A DNA stretch of 64,000 nucleotides from Ulota crispa (GCA_963920765.1 OY987243.1:1612001-1676000); one strand, 5' to 3'. Positions 24,989 to 37,399 are shown, counted from the stretch's first letter. Numbers and translations are program-made. The notes: generated from the sequence alone by a model not told the origin.

Positions 24989-25312
24989 GCAGTCCAACCC
25001 CTTAGACTCTACGCATCGTTGAGCTGTAATCTACTAGTCTACACCCACCGCCAGACTCCACTCCTTTGTATAGAGTCAAAAAAATTTCATGATCGAGCCT
25101 CTGTAGATGGAAGCACGTCTCTTGTAATCTTGGACTGTCTTCTCTGGCTCTAGAGAATAAACCAATGCTGTCCTAGAAAGCAACAATTACCTTAGCGTCT
25201 TAACGTTGTGCTTATTGCACACTTGCTAAACCTTGACCTTCAATAATTACTACGTTAGCTAAAGTCGTCTATGGAGCTGCACTATCTTGAGTTTTGCATC
25301 CCTTGAAAGATA

Positions 25313-26890
25313 CAGTGACTTCAAAAAAATGTGGGTATTTGGGTCAGAAAAGTGACATCCTGGAGAGTATGAAAAATCAAACCAAAAAATTTTAAACACA
25401 AAAGTTTGAGAGCATGAGGTAACACATCATCTCAAAAAATATTGAAAAAATATTGCTTCTAAATTTTAAAAATAAATAATGCTAAAGTTGACTATGTACA
25501 TAGACTCATTTTTTGAGGTTGGTATTCTTACAACTTCAGATGAGTGTAGAATTTAGAGAATTTGTGTTTTTTGTTGATTTTTTTTGTGTTTTCTCCTCTT
25601 GTCTCTTGTAGAACATATTATATTGTGTAGAAAGTAAAATTGGCATGATGAAGCCAAATTCAAGATAGAAAACAAGTGATATTGGTGCTCTTTTAATGAA
25701 AGAGAAGAGTACAAGAGAGATTGCAAAGTTTCTTGGTTTCTCACAAAGTACATTGAATAGAATAAGGAGGAAAGTTTTTAGTAGCCTAGAATTGCCAAAA
25801 CAAGATGCCCCAAAGATTTTTACTGCTTCAAAATGACGGAATGTAGTATGTTTAGTCATGGTTGGAGGGCTAGATATGACATCACAAGTAGTAGAAGTAT
25901 TGAAAGAGGGTAGAGAGGTAGGGTTTTGTGACAATACACTGTAGTAGGCTTTGAGAGATGCTAGATTGAGTGCTTGTGAGAAGGTGTCAAAGTCTTGTTT
26001 GTCACTGAAACATGTATTTTCTTTGCAACAATTCACGAAAATTAAACAATAGAGGAGTGGAAGAGATTTTTTATAGTAATGAGATGAAAGTAAATTGTAT
26101 TAATGCAAATGGGACTATGGGAGGGTCTAGTGTTGGGTCAATGACAATGAAAGTTTGCTTGATTATAGAGTGAAGCGGACAATGAAGCATGGTAGAGGGT
26201 CTTTGATGCTGCAGAGTTGCATGACATCAAGAGGTCTAGGTGATTTATAGAAGGTGGATGGTTGTTTAAATGCATAAGACTATATTTCAATCTTACATGG
26301 AGATTTGTACTTGGGTTTGGAGAGATTAAGACTTTTCAACATTGATGGAGTTATTTTTGAGCATGATAATGCTCCTATTTATAAAGCAAAGATTGTTCAA
26401 AAATGATTTTAAGAGAATCCATTTACTATTTTAGAGTGACCAACTCAATCTCTGGACCCAAATCCTATAGAACATGTTTGGGAAATTTTCAAACATTATT
26501 TGAATTCCTACCCAACTCCTCAAGCAGATCTTTTACAATTATGGGAATATGTGCAAGACACTTTCAGAGCCATTACTACAAAACAATATGAGAGATTATA
26601 CACTAGCATGCCAAGTCAAATTTCAACAGTTTTGGTTGCTTGTGTCAAGTAAACAAAATTTTGATCACTTTGTATATACCCCCTCAAAAAATGAGTCTAT
26701 GTACATAGTCAACTTTAGCATTATTTATTTTTAAAATTTAGTAGCATATTTTTTCAATTTTTTTGAGATGATGTATTACCTCATGCTCTCAAACTTTTGT
26801 GTTTAAAATTTTTTGGTTTGATTTTTCATACTCTCTAGAATGTCACTTTTCTGACCCAAATACCCACAGACTCATTTTTTGAAGTCACTG
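25313..26890 (+). mobile_element. Tc1-type element with inactivated DD34E transposase
   Basis: 1,578 bp, flanked by TA at 25311-25312 and 26891-26892. Terminal inverted repeats of about 210 bp begin CAGTGACTTCAAAAAA, the CAGT start being usual for Tc1 elements. The plus strand keeps one reading frame from about 25687 to 26650, broken only by point stops. It has a helix-turn-helix region (STREIAKFLGFSQSTLNRI), a DES motif (Asp codon 26083), HDNAP (Asp codon 26365) and PNPIEHVWE (Glu codon 26470), which gives 93 and 34 residues between the acidic residues. Two stops (TGA) stand where the family has conserved Trp. The minus-strand open frame at 25536-26036 is a shadow. Confidence 0.88.
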
Positions 26891-27134
26891 TAGTTATGAG
26901 TTCAAACAAATTTAGTGAATGGCAACGTGTAACCGACACAATGGCTACAGATAGACTTTAGATTATTCAAAAAAACCAAATGACATTAATTCCCAACAAA
27001 TTGCAACCCTAATCGCCCAAGCCGTTTTCACCAAAGTCAAGGTTTTGGGAGACCGACAACTTTGATGCATTGTATCTCAATCAATCAGATGATCCACAAT
27101 AAGTGACCAATGAAAATAGTGGAACACCTACTAA

Positions 27135-27371
27135 CACCATATTCGTTAATTTGGGAAAAATAGGTGTCCCACTTTGTACTCCACCTTAAACCCAAAAAGT
27201 TACTTTAAAGAAAGGTAATAGATTCAGTCTGAGCCAATATGATTTTTTCCCTTGCAAATTCCTCCTCTCAAGTGAGGACACCTATAGGTTTTTAGAGGCC
27301 ACCTAAAACCTTCATATCAAAATCTGAAAGTCCCAAAATGACCCGTTTTTCCCAAATTAACAAATATGGTG
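27135..27371. mobile_element. Small MITE
   Basis: 237 bp with inverted ends of about 28 bp, CACCATATTCGTTAATTTGG at the left and the complement, with one change, at the right (27344-27371). No convincing target duplication. Non-coding. Confidence 0.6.
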
Positions 27372-28560
27372 TTTACTCAAAAAATGGCTTGCAAATTTTG
27401 GGAACAATTAATCGTGGGAGATGGGAGATTATAACATTTGAGCAAACAACATGTGATAGCAAAATCTCATTTTTTGGTAGGTAGTTGCTATGTGATGATT
27501 TTTATAAGCCCCGTTGATTTATCTTAAATTGTGTGAGCAGCAAGATTAGATGTGAATGCACACACTAGTAAATTATTGAAGATTGCACTTCTTTTTATGT
27601 TAATTTTTGGGGCTTTTAATCGCTATTGCATGGAAAACAATGATTGGCATAGTTAATGACGGTTGCCATAATAAGGGTCTAAAACATGCTTGAACCCTTG
27701 CCAACAAATTTCTTGCCACCACAAAACACACACAAAGAAGCTTGCTAGGGATATTGACCGATTGAAACTTGTAAAATGCTACTTGCCACCACGCCCTGTA
27801 TGATGTCTCACCCAATCAAATCTCTTGCAGCATTTGTACAACATTTGACATTCCTCAGCCTTTGAAATCTGCGCTCAGGGGATAATACCCACCGACGTTT
27901 CACGTCGTTGTTCCCTGAGTGACCGACGCATTGGCGCTTGTGACCCAAGATCATCTCCAAAATGACCACACATCAGGTTTCATCGAATTTGAGTGACGAC
28001 GGCACACAAAAATACCCACTCCAAAAATCTTGCACGCTCTGAATGCAGGACTATCACTTTCATGTCAAGTTGGTGTTACGTACTTGATGATTAAGGTTGC
28101 CAATACCTTCGCATACAACATTCAACAAGATTCGATTACGTATTACTTGCTTTGATAAGAGCCAGTACCACAAGTACCCATGCTATAACATGGCACTGAA
28201 CGGGCTCTATTACCACGTGCAATTACTGCAAGTACACTTGGAAGGTGCCGCCAATAGAAAACCCACACTGTAGACTAAAATGCGTCCAATGAACTTTCCA
28301 TAATACATAAACCTTTCAACCAGGTCAAGCAAGGTAGCTTATAATAATTTGAATCACGATCTTTACTAAAGATCAGATATGGTAACAGCAGAGGCAGCTT
28401 CTAAAGGCACCCTTAAAAAATGTATACAAAATGCAAATGACTGATAACTTTCAGCACTCACTTGCAAATTCCAATTGCTTGATATTATTCTAATTTGTCT
28501 AACTACTTTCATACAATAGCTGCGTTCATCTTTCAACCCGCACTGCAGTACAACGATCCT
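27372..28560. other. Intergenic DNA downstream of the RING-FYVE-SYLF gene
   Basis: No gene or element recognised. The right part (about 28330-28693) probably includes the 3' UTR of the minus-strand gene that ends at 28694. Confidence 0.4.
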
Positions 28561-28693
28561 CACTATCGACATGCTCCGTGCTACTCACAGACTAACTGAC
28601 GTTGGGAAAAAAATGTACAAAAACTTGAATGTAATATAACATAAGAGAGTATCATCTCCACCAGGACTATACATCGAGTGCATCGGAGAGCCC

Positions 28694-31147
28694 TCACTCG
28701 CCATTTGATTCCAGTTTCCCAAATAAGTCATGGAGCGCACTGTACAAGGGTCCAGCTGCCCTTGGCCGTGGAACTGAGCCCAGCAAAATATCTGTTGATG
28801 TAAGGTAAGCATCTCCATAAAAGTTTGCATTAGTAGCAGTCCGCGTTGCTACCACATTATACTCCAGCGAAATACCGACAAAGGCACCTGTTGAAAATAC
28901 CAACAATCAAATACAAGGAGAACAGTCTAACAACTTCGACTTCAAGGCACAAGCACTACCTTCAATATTTAAACCTGAGATACTTAAGGCGAAACTAGCG
29001 TTCTTGTTCTCACCTTTGCTACAGCTATAAGTGTAGCAAGTGGCTGCTCCTCGATCCCCTGCACGGATATCTGCCTCGGCAGCTCTACCAACGGGACCAG
29101 CAGCTGCACTGACACCGGCTCCCATAGAGAAATGCACACGACTGCAGAATGCTTTCACATCTTTCACTGTTCGAAGCACTATTATGAAATCTGTGAGCTC
29201 CCCTCCGGCCTGTTCAGTTCATTACAACCATGGCGTACGATGAATAAGGAATGGAGCGACGAAAATTGACCACACGGATGAGGTCTCACACATAGAAAGA
29301 CAGTCTCTCACCAACATTTACAGGGACGAAGACTCAACTGTCCAGCTAATACGGTGAAGCTATCAATAGGGACAAATGCAAAGACAATGTGCAAGCCTTT
29401 ATTTACCTGAGGACCCCATCCCAGTCCACATGAGGCAATAGCTGAAGGTGCAGACCAGGAGCCGTCAGCCTTTCGAGCGATTATCAGTCCCGTGCCAAGC
29501 TTGTAGGTGACCATCAGTCCAGCTTTCATAACGGTAAGAATAGCCAGACCCCTTGCTCCTTTCAACACTGCATCTGGAATTGATCTCTCTGGTTTCAACG
29601 TGCCAATCTGTAAAACCACGCCCATTGCTGTTTCAACTACTGCGACCGAGAAAACACTACGAGCACACTGCTAAAACATGTTATGTACCATAAATAGTGA
29701 GGAAATACCTTATAATAGGCCCGGACAGTGTTTGTTGCCTTGTAAATCTCCTGCTCCATGGATAAACCGACAGGGCTATTGAGCCATCCTCTCATGCAGG
29801 TTGCGTCAGTTACATCATGTGTCGCCACCTGCAAAAATCAAAATCACCGAACAAGAATTGAAGAAGACCGAGCAGGAGTAGCATAGTGAGGAACACAAAG
29901 AACATTGATATTCTGGAGTCAAATGCCGGAAGGGATCCATAACTCTAATCGTGCAGCAAGAAAAAACAAAAGCCCTACCTGAGCAGCATTGCTGACTCGA
30001 TCAGCTAGAGTTCGCTGAATAGGTTCCAGCCTCTCGAAACATGTGTCACAAGTTCGCTGCGGATCTCGCTCTCGGAACTTGACTGGCAACAAGGACCTCC
30101 CGGAAGAGCACCTCTTGCAGAACAAACCCCCGCAGAACCGGCAGTGATGCCGGCCAACGGTGACGGGTCGGAAGTTGGCGCCACACTGCATGCACCCGTA
30201 CGAAGCACTGTCGGGCATCCACTGCGGTGGCTCGGCTTCCAGAAGAGCTCTCAATGATCGGACGTCATCACCGCTCGAACCATGCAGAAGGGGTGGGGCA
30301 CTAGGAAGATGACCATGGTTTCTCCACGAATTGCCAGAATCTGATCTCTCAAGGCCGATGTTCCTATCGGTATGAATTTGGCGCTCATAAGACCAATCAT
30401 GGCCGGGAGTATCGTCTGTCCCACGCACCCAGCCACCAATTCCCGCAACCATAGATAAAGCCCCCCTCAAAACGTTCCACACGTTGACATTAGGGACAGT
30501 ACTGGGGTCAGCCCATCTTTCCTCATACTCGCTACTACAGTAGCCCTGTTCGAAGTTGCTGGTGCCACTCGCGGTAGCGTGCGTTCGTTCCTTGGCAGAT
30601 GCCACAGGAATCCATGGCCCTGTTTCCTCCGGCCACGGCGGGTCTCCCTGGTGATTTGCATCACGGTGTTGACCGTCGTGAGGAGGGTTGTAAGACACTG
30701 CCAGGCGCTCGGATTCAGAAGCTTTGTAGTGCGCAGGTGATGCCGACGCCGCCGCCGCAGATGCTGCTTGCATACGATCGATGGCATCTCTCAAGTCCAA
30801 ATTTAGGCATAAATTGACGTCGGCTTCGAAGGGCGTTCGGCAAAGTGGGCAGAGGGGCATGGCAGAGTGCATCTGCACCTGCACCGCAAGGGCACGATGA
30901 CTATGAATCCAGCGAGCAAGCTGTGCAAGATTACCAAAAAAAATTAAAAGAAGAGGGTTAGAAGTGCAAACCCTAGAAGAGGAATGAGAGGAACAGGTAC
31001 CTGTTGCAGGCAGGCGAGACAGCCATTGTGGCCGCAGGGAAGGGAAGCGGGGCCGCCGTAGGTGCCAAGGACCTCCATACACATGGAACACGTCGGGACT
31101 TCATCGTGCAGGGGTTGAGGCGGAGAGTGTTGGTATGAAAGCAGCAT
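28694..31147 (-). CDS. RING + FYVE zinc-finger protein with C-terminal SYLF domain
   Basis: Six exons on the minus strand: 31147-31001, 30920-29979, 29828-29709, 29607-29407, 29209-29014, 28887-28694; GT-AG introns, phases agree, 599 aa. Residues 20-76 form a RING finger (CSMC, GHNGC, CPLC) split by intron 1. Residues about 292-343 form a FYVE finger with WMPD just before it and GRHHCR inside, the PtdIns(3)P-binding signature. From about 370 to the end is a SYLF (Ysc84-type) lipid-binding domain (RSIPDAVLKGARGLAILTV, GSWSAPSAIASCGLGWG, GGELTDFIIVLRT, AEADIRAG, YTYSCSKGAFVGISLEYN). The middle is low-complexity. It matches the plant At1g29800/At3g43230 group (FYVE + SYLF); the N-terminal RING is additional to what I recall there. 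It likely acts on endosomal membranes (inference). ATG 31147 opens the RING exon. Confidence 0.9.
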
Positions 31148-31533
31148 GTCGGTGGAGATACGCAGAGGAGGAAGAGATGATGAGAGGGTTCAGCGACAGA
31201 AGAGCGGGATGGCAGGAACACAAAAATCATTTCATTGCGACAAGCGATCAGAACAGAGTGATGACGATTCTAGGAAGATTCAATCGCAGACGGAAGAGTC
31301 TGCCCGCAGAGACGAATAACTTGTGAGGGAAAGGTAAGGTATGGTGCACGAGACACACCACCTTTGCAGGCTTTGCAAGCTTCGGAATCCAGCATTGAGC
31401 CTCACGACCTCCTCGATCGAGAACGATGCCAATACCCGTCCCCAATCTATGCCCTGCGTCCCTATCCCCGGTTCTCAGATCGCCCGATGCTAACGTCATT
31501 CTGGCAACACGTGTCAGGGTGATCCCTAAACTA
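31148..31533. promoter_or_regulatory. Promoter/5' UTR of the RING-FYVE-SYLF gene
   Basis: G+C-richer DNA immediately upstream (in minus orientation) of the ATG at 31147. No defined motif is claimed. A Stowaway MITE begins 387 bp upstream of the start codon. Confidence 0.4.
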
Positions 31534-31879
31534 CTCCCTCAGTTCCAAAATGATCTGCCTGTTACAAAAAATGTTATAGATTAACCTCAAAAATAATCAT
31601 TTTTCAAAAAAAATTGACCTATGAATAGAGTTTGATGTCCTCCTATTGTTCTGAAATTTTGAGTTTCAAAGTGTGGTTTCAAAGTGCTTCAAAATTGAAA
31701 TTTTGAGGCATTTTTGAAGAGCATTGGTGGCCACTCACTTGATGGCATGGGATTGGTTAGCAAACCCATACTTTTGGATTATGTGCAAGTGTTGCTAACT
31801 CCCTTCCTCTTTCAACAAGAAGATCATTTTGGGATACTAAATAATGGTCAACATGAAGATCATTTTGGGACAGAGGGAA
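31534..31879. mobile_element. Stowaway (Tc1/mariner) MITE
   Basis: 346 bp with ends CTCCCTCAGTTCCAAAATGA and the complement of TTCCCTCTGTCCCAAAATGA, the classic Stowaway terminal repeat, flanked by TA (31532-31533 and 31880-31881). The right end segment AGATCATTTTGGGA is duplicated internally near 31820. Confidence 0.85.
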
Positions 31880-31910
31880 TATATGATTTTGTGACAGTAG
31901 GATACGGCTC

Positions 31911-32389
31911 AAATTGTAAACAAGCCTAGTATAGCAAACCTGGTTCTTTAAATAATAATTGATCATAATATAAAGATTATATGATTTGAATGACATGACT
32001 TTTCTTATTGTAAAAGCATATTAAAATTTAGGTTTAGGGTTTAGGGTGATTTAGATAAATGGTATCAAATGTTAGCTAGTTTCCAAAAAAATTAGATACC
32101 TCTTTGAATTAAGCCTAAAAAGGGAAAAATCAGCCAAGGGCATAGTATAAATCATCATTTTACCGTGTTTCTTAGCTGATTTTTCCTTTTTAAGCTTGAT
32201 TTGGTGAGGCCTCGGAAGCTAGCTGACATTTGATGCCATGTATCTAAATCACCGTAAAGCCTAAACCTAAATTTCAATGTGTTTTTACAACAAGAAAAGT
32301 CATGTTATTCAAATCATACAATTTTTGTATCATCATTAATTATTAATTTAAAAATCAAATTTGTTATACTAGGCATGTTTACAATTGCA
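31911..32389. mobile_element. Large fold-back (inverted-repeat) element
   Basis: Two arms of about 210 bp are inverted copies of one another around a short spacer at about 32146-32165. The outer ends read CAAATTGTAAACAAGCC and the complement, followed by CTAGTATA(A/G)CAAA. The left arm includes two telomere-like TTTAGGG units, which are partly lost in the right arm. Non-coding; superfamily unknown. Confidence 0.7.
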
Positions 32390-32509
32390 TTGGCAATGCC
32401 CTTAGAGCACCTTTCCATGGGGCTCTTAGACACCCAAGAGCTTGTCTAGGAGCTAGAGAGCCATTAGAGGGATTTGCAGTTTTGCATGGATTGTTTGAAC
32501 CAAGGTTAG

Positions 32510-32880
32510 TCCTTAAATGCCAGGCTAGTCACCGAGACCAGCCGTGCTACAGTGAATGTACAATGCTTTCCATTTTCTTAGATGCTGTCATTGGTGTGCC
32601 AAGTGCCTAGCTTTTGCAAAAGTCAATAGTATGTGTTGATCTCGCAAAAATTGCAAGAAGGGCAGCATGGGACCTAACATTGTGTCTTTGAATCTTCTCA
32701 CTATTTGAATTACCTAAAAATATGAGTGTATTTGGTGAGGTTGTTATTTACCTTCCATGATAGATCATGTGTTTATGGTCACTTTTGAAAAAAAATCAAG
32801 TGAAAAATTGCATTTTCTTGTTTGGCAAAATGTTTTTTCTTGGCCAAAGGACGGAAAACGTCCGCCTTAGCATTTAAGGG
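32510..32880. mobile_element. Possible relative of the TTAA-flanked family
   Basis: Inverted ends TCCTTAAATGCCAGGC and the complement of GCCTTAGCATTTAAGGG, with TTAG at the left (32506-32509) and TTAA at the right (32881-32884). Length about 370 bp. End similarity to copies A-D is partial, so membership is uncertain. Confidence 0.4.
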
Positions 32881-32884
32881 TTAA

Positions 32885-33585
32885 GGAAGTTCTATACAAA
32901 AATTGGTACACTTTCTAGTTTTCATAATAAGCTTTGGCAATTTTTATTTTCATTTGGTTATTACCTCCTAAAATCCATTTTTTTACTTAGTGTAAATCCG
33001 TAATCTGTATTTATGATTTGACATATTGCAAGATTTTTGAAATTTCATTAAGCAGATTTTTTAAATGTGAGAATTATGGTTGGATTTTTTTTTTTTTGTA
33101 ATGCTTTCAAAGGGCCCATACGACATGCATGGTTTAGCATTAGTGTCAATATAGAGGAGCACTTTCATTGCAATCAAAAGTTGTTCCCTTTCTATAACAA
33201 TACTCACGCTCCCTTAGGGTTGCTAGGGGGCGAGCCCATGAGCAAGAGCGTGTGAGCTCATGAGCCTGTGAACGTGGTTTTTTTTTTTGTAAAAAATTGT
33301 CTTGGGTACCTACTACCGTGGTTACCTAAGACTACTGTTTTGTTAGGAAACAGCCTCAATAAAAATTGTAATTTTCAGTTATAGGACAGTTTGGAATTGA
33401 ACAATGAACTTATCTCTACAAAATAGCATTTCAACTAAATAAGAAATGAGATAATAGAAGAGTGTGATTCTTGCAAGTAGGCATAATAAATAAGGGAAAC
33501 AAAATCTCACACAATATAAAGAATAGTATAAAAAAACATTGTCACGAAGACATTGTGAGGAGGTAAAATGCTAAGTCTTAGAAGA
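32885..33585. other. Intergenic DNA
   Basis: No gene or element recognised. A short segment at about 33225-33265 repeats GAGCCCATGAG/GAGCTCATGAG-like words. Confidence 0.35.
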
Positions 33586-35597
33586 CTAAGTAGGGGAAGC
33601 AATAGTAGTAGTGTCCAATGATGATTCCTCACATGCACTAGCCATGACATCTAATAAGAACTCTAGCACACTAGTAGAATACTTAGGAGGATGCAATAAA
33701 GGCTTCTTGTGACCATGGACCTCATAGGTTTTAGCCATCTTTTTAGCATAGGATGGCATAAAGTAGGCCTTGTTAGGACTAAGCCAAGTACCTGCAATCG
33801 GCTTGGATCTGCACTTCTTTTGACGTTTCAATCTTGTAAGGCTATCAAATAGCAAATCCACCATAAGAAATAAATCAATGATTGCCAACATCATAAAGAG
33901 AGAAGAGGATTTAGAGGGGAAACCTACTTATTAGGTTTAGTTTTGCAAACAAACTTTTGTAGTATGACAGCACTTGCCTCCGGATCCTGCAAAGTCACCG
34001 GTGCTAAATTTTTTTCTTTAGCAACTGTAGTTGGCAGTGCTCAAATCATTGGCTTTAAGACTGCTGCAAAGACACTTTCATCTACCAAGGGCTAAGATAT
34101 TGCGCCCAAGGCCACGACAGGCAGTAATAGACGGACCTGTAAGCATCATTGACATGAATGAATTGAACGAATAGAAAATGAACAAAAAAGAATTAAAATA
34201 GAATTATCCATGAAAACTACTAACTAGTGGAGGCTTTGCAATCCATGACAACATCCCAATGGAGGAAGCCACTTCAATGAGGAGTTGGAGAAATTTGGTA
34301 CCCTTCTCCTGCACATCCCTCCAAGGCACCATGTCATTAAGTGCCAAATCACCTCTGCCGACTAAATTAGTCAGCATATCATTTTGATCCACATCCATGT
34401 CCAACATCTTCATTGTGTCCGTGTAGTTGAAAGAGAACTTTGATTCCCCAACCTCGCCAAAGTCTTTAACCAGGAGTGTGATCCCAAATATCTGGGTTTA
34501 AGTAGGCCAACCATTTCCAATTCAGCATTAGAGCGAGAAAACAAAAAATCAATGAAAACCAGAGTTAGAGTATATTGGTAAAGGGCAGACTCACCGTAGT
34601 AGCTGTATCTATTGCCAAGGTCAAGTGTAATCTATTCATGCCCATCCAACCCTTCTTCACCACCATACCGTATGTCTCACATACTCCAACAATACCTAGA
34701 CTTAGAATCCTTGCTATAAGAATGAGACACAACAATTACACCAACATCATGCAAATGCTTCTCAACAAATGCAAAAACAGCATTTAGAACTTCATACTGA
34801 GTGTCTAAATTCCAAATAGGAATGTCCGTAATAGACGCAGATAGTCTTGGAACGGGAAGGTTCTCTAGGCAATTGACAAGGACCAAGTCCAAGAGAGCCT
34901 TTGCATTCACTCTTTCAGCAAGACACCTCTCTCTTCTAATGCCAACCTGCAATAATTCATAGAATAGATTAATTGCAATAGATATACTCATGATGTCAAA
35001 GATGGAATCCCTAATCAAAGCATCCAATCAAAGAAATAAAAACATAATATACCAAAATCAGAAAATGGTTAAGTTTTACTTTTCTTAAGAAGTCCATGAT
35101 TGTCGTGTAAGTGTTGGAGCCTTCCAACTCCATGTTGTCAACAACTGAGCAAATGGAAACATTCAATATTGACTCCTGAATGGTGACGTTGTTGTCATCA
35201 TTAAGGGAGATGACATTGCATTGGCAGCACTACGGCCCATGGATGTCAATGCCTTCTTGCCTTTAGTTGTTTTCCCGCCCTTTTCTTTTTGTGCTGTCTT
35301 TTCTTCCATCTTAATCCTTCTCTCATTCTCCTTGGCAGCCTTCTAAGAGAGGATAGCAACCTCCTTCACTTCCTTCTTTCTATTTGTAGCAGCCTTCTTT
35401 GCAATAGCCTTGCTTGTAGTTGCTTCATCTAAACCAGCAAACTCGTCAACATCAAGGTCAATAACTCCATGGCCTTCTAAAGACTTACGTAGTTGCACTT
35501 CTAATGGATATGTAAATTCAATGCTATAGTCTAAATACCACCCGCCACTTGCAAGATGGGCGGTGGTGTAGGTTTGAAGGTGAGCAGTATTGTACAT
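33586..35597 (-). pseudogene. Unidentified multi-exon gene, probably decayed; methyltransferase-like middle part
   Basis: Minus-strand blocks, in order, look like exons with AG acceptors and a consistent residue style: 35597-35220 (SGGWYLDYSIEF..., then a Lys/Ala/Glu-rich stretch, one stop at 35343), about 35215-35085 (SVVDNMELEGSN), 34945-34592 (starting VGIRRERCLAERV after TTGCAG), about 34492-34210 (IFGITLLVKDFGEVGESKF...), about 33990-33935 (DPEASAVILQKFVCK), and about 33838-33586 (LTRLKRQKKCRSK...TTIASPT, TAG stop). The 34945-34592 block has D-x-P-I-W, FAFVEKHLHDVGVIVVSH and, after a one-base frame change near 34698, YGMVVKKGWMGMNRLHLTLA. That pattern suggests the second half of a Rossmann methyltransferase. 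This is inference from pattern only; no family was recognised. The frame change and stop argue for a pseudogene. Confidence 0.45.
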
Positions 35598-35875
35598 TCA
35601 CTTTGAAGAGCTTCTATCAAGCCATGTAGATAAAGATGACACTAGTTCATGCTTGAAGTAAGGTAGCAAGCTCCCATAAATGTCATGTCCCCATGGGCGT
35701 CACTGACAATGGCAAGGACTAATAAATGGAAAAATAGACGATTGTGGGCTGCATAGTGATGGTTATGGGTGATGAAGTGATGGTTATGGGTAACAAAGTG
35801 GTGGTTTTAGGTGACCAGCATGATGATTTTGAGTGTCCCATCTCACTATTTAAGAATTGACAACCGTTGTTTTTA
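35598..35875. other. Short intergenic stretch
   Basis: Contains a direct repetition of GTGATGGTTATGGGT-like words at about 35755-35815. Nothing else recognised. Confidence 0.35.
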
Positions 35876-36702
35876 GGGTGATGGCATGATCAAGGTACCT
35901 CTAAAAGGGCCGGCTAGACCTCCGAACAGGACTATTATTTCACACGAACTAGTGAGTCATGATTATTTTTGTTTAGTGAAAAAATTGAACTTGTAAGCAA
36001 TAAGACATATTTCTTGAGCTTTCCTTATGTTAAGATATTCGTTTAGAAAGTTTTTCTTTCATCAAAAGGACTTTCTTGATTTTTTCTCACACCATAAACT
36101 GATAAAAGTGATTAGAATCCAAATGTCATAATCATGACTTTTTTTAATTTGTAATTTGTAATGGCTTTCTAAAATGAATTATTAACATTTTAATAATTTT
36201 GACCACATGTGCACCTAGAAACAAGTATATATGCATGCTTATGATACTTTTAAAAAAATTACAAATTTTTAATGTTCTTCATTGGAGGTGGAAAAACTCG
36301 CATGAAATTGTCCCTAAATGAATTCATAACAACTAATTTTAATAATGTATGGACTAATACAATTTAAATTCATGGACTATAGAAGCTTGCACGACTATAA
36401 ATGCATTAACCTAATTCCTACTAACCAAATTTGTGGTTTGGATAAGTCCTTTATTTCATTTTGATGAAATGAGAGAGTTCTGGAACTTCTCACTAAATTG
36501 CTCATTTGGACATGATAACATTCATCAATTGAAAAAGTGTATTTTTTCTCTACTAATTTACAAGTATAAGCAACTTCTTGCCAAAAAATAAATGGCATAG
36601 CACTATCTAGTAAGACGTAATAAAGAGCAAAAGTATCATGGGTATGGCCAAATTAAGCCTAGTAAGCAGTCCTTTTTGGTTACCTTGATCGTGCCATCAC
36701 CC
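35876..36702. mobile_element. TIR element, about 0.83 kb
   Basis: Inverted ends GGGTGATGGCATGATCAAGG and the complement of GGGTGATGGCACGATCAAGG, about 24 bp. TTTA precedes the left end and follows the right end, a possible 4-bp target duplication. No transposase. Superfamily not assigned. Confidence 0.65.
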
Positions 36703-37399
36703 TTTAGCATCTCTTACACACGGCTTTACAATTTTATTGACTTTAAACTTTGAAAAATCTTTGCAAACAAATACTTGCAATTGGAACTTTGAAATTGATG
36801 CCAATATTTTTAGTTTCCTCTTCCAAACTTGACAATATTAATTTCAAAGTTCATGAATTGATTTTCCTACCAGAAAACCCTTAGATTTAATGCATATGGG
36901 TGCTCCTACCTTACGTGAATAGCAAAATTGAAAGTGTCAAAGCAAGTGGCCCCATTCAAAGCAGAGGACAAAGGCTAGTAAGTACAAACTGAGCATACAG
37001 AATTGAAGACGATGGTTAAAAGAATGTACAGATAGAACTAGCACGGGCAAAGTAGCTGAAAACCCAAAACATTACAAGATTTGAGAATGCGGTGATTATG
37101 AAGTGGTCTGACATCTCTTAAGCTAATACTGATTCAAGAAACCGCCCCATTTACCCATTCAAAATCCATCATAAGCCAAGCCAGATGACAATTAATGAAG
37201 CCGATAGTCATACAGAGAATTTTGAGCATTAAAAACGTTACTCAGACAATACTCTGGTCATCAAACAAGAACTTCATGAATAACCAAATGTCTACTACTT
37301 AGAAATAGATGTAACTCCCAATATGATAGATATACATCAAACGTCGGAATGTGACCAATAAATAATCAATTCAAAACAACAAGAAAACAGAAGAAGGCT

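Noticed and set aside
25536..26036. 166-codon minus-strand open frame
   Set aside because: It is antisense to the Tc1 transposase relic, which has recognisable catalytic motifs on the plus strand.
32035..32050. Interstitial telomere
   Set aside because: Only two TTTAGGG units, embedded in an arm of a fold-back element.
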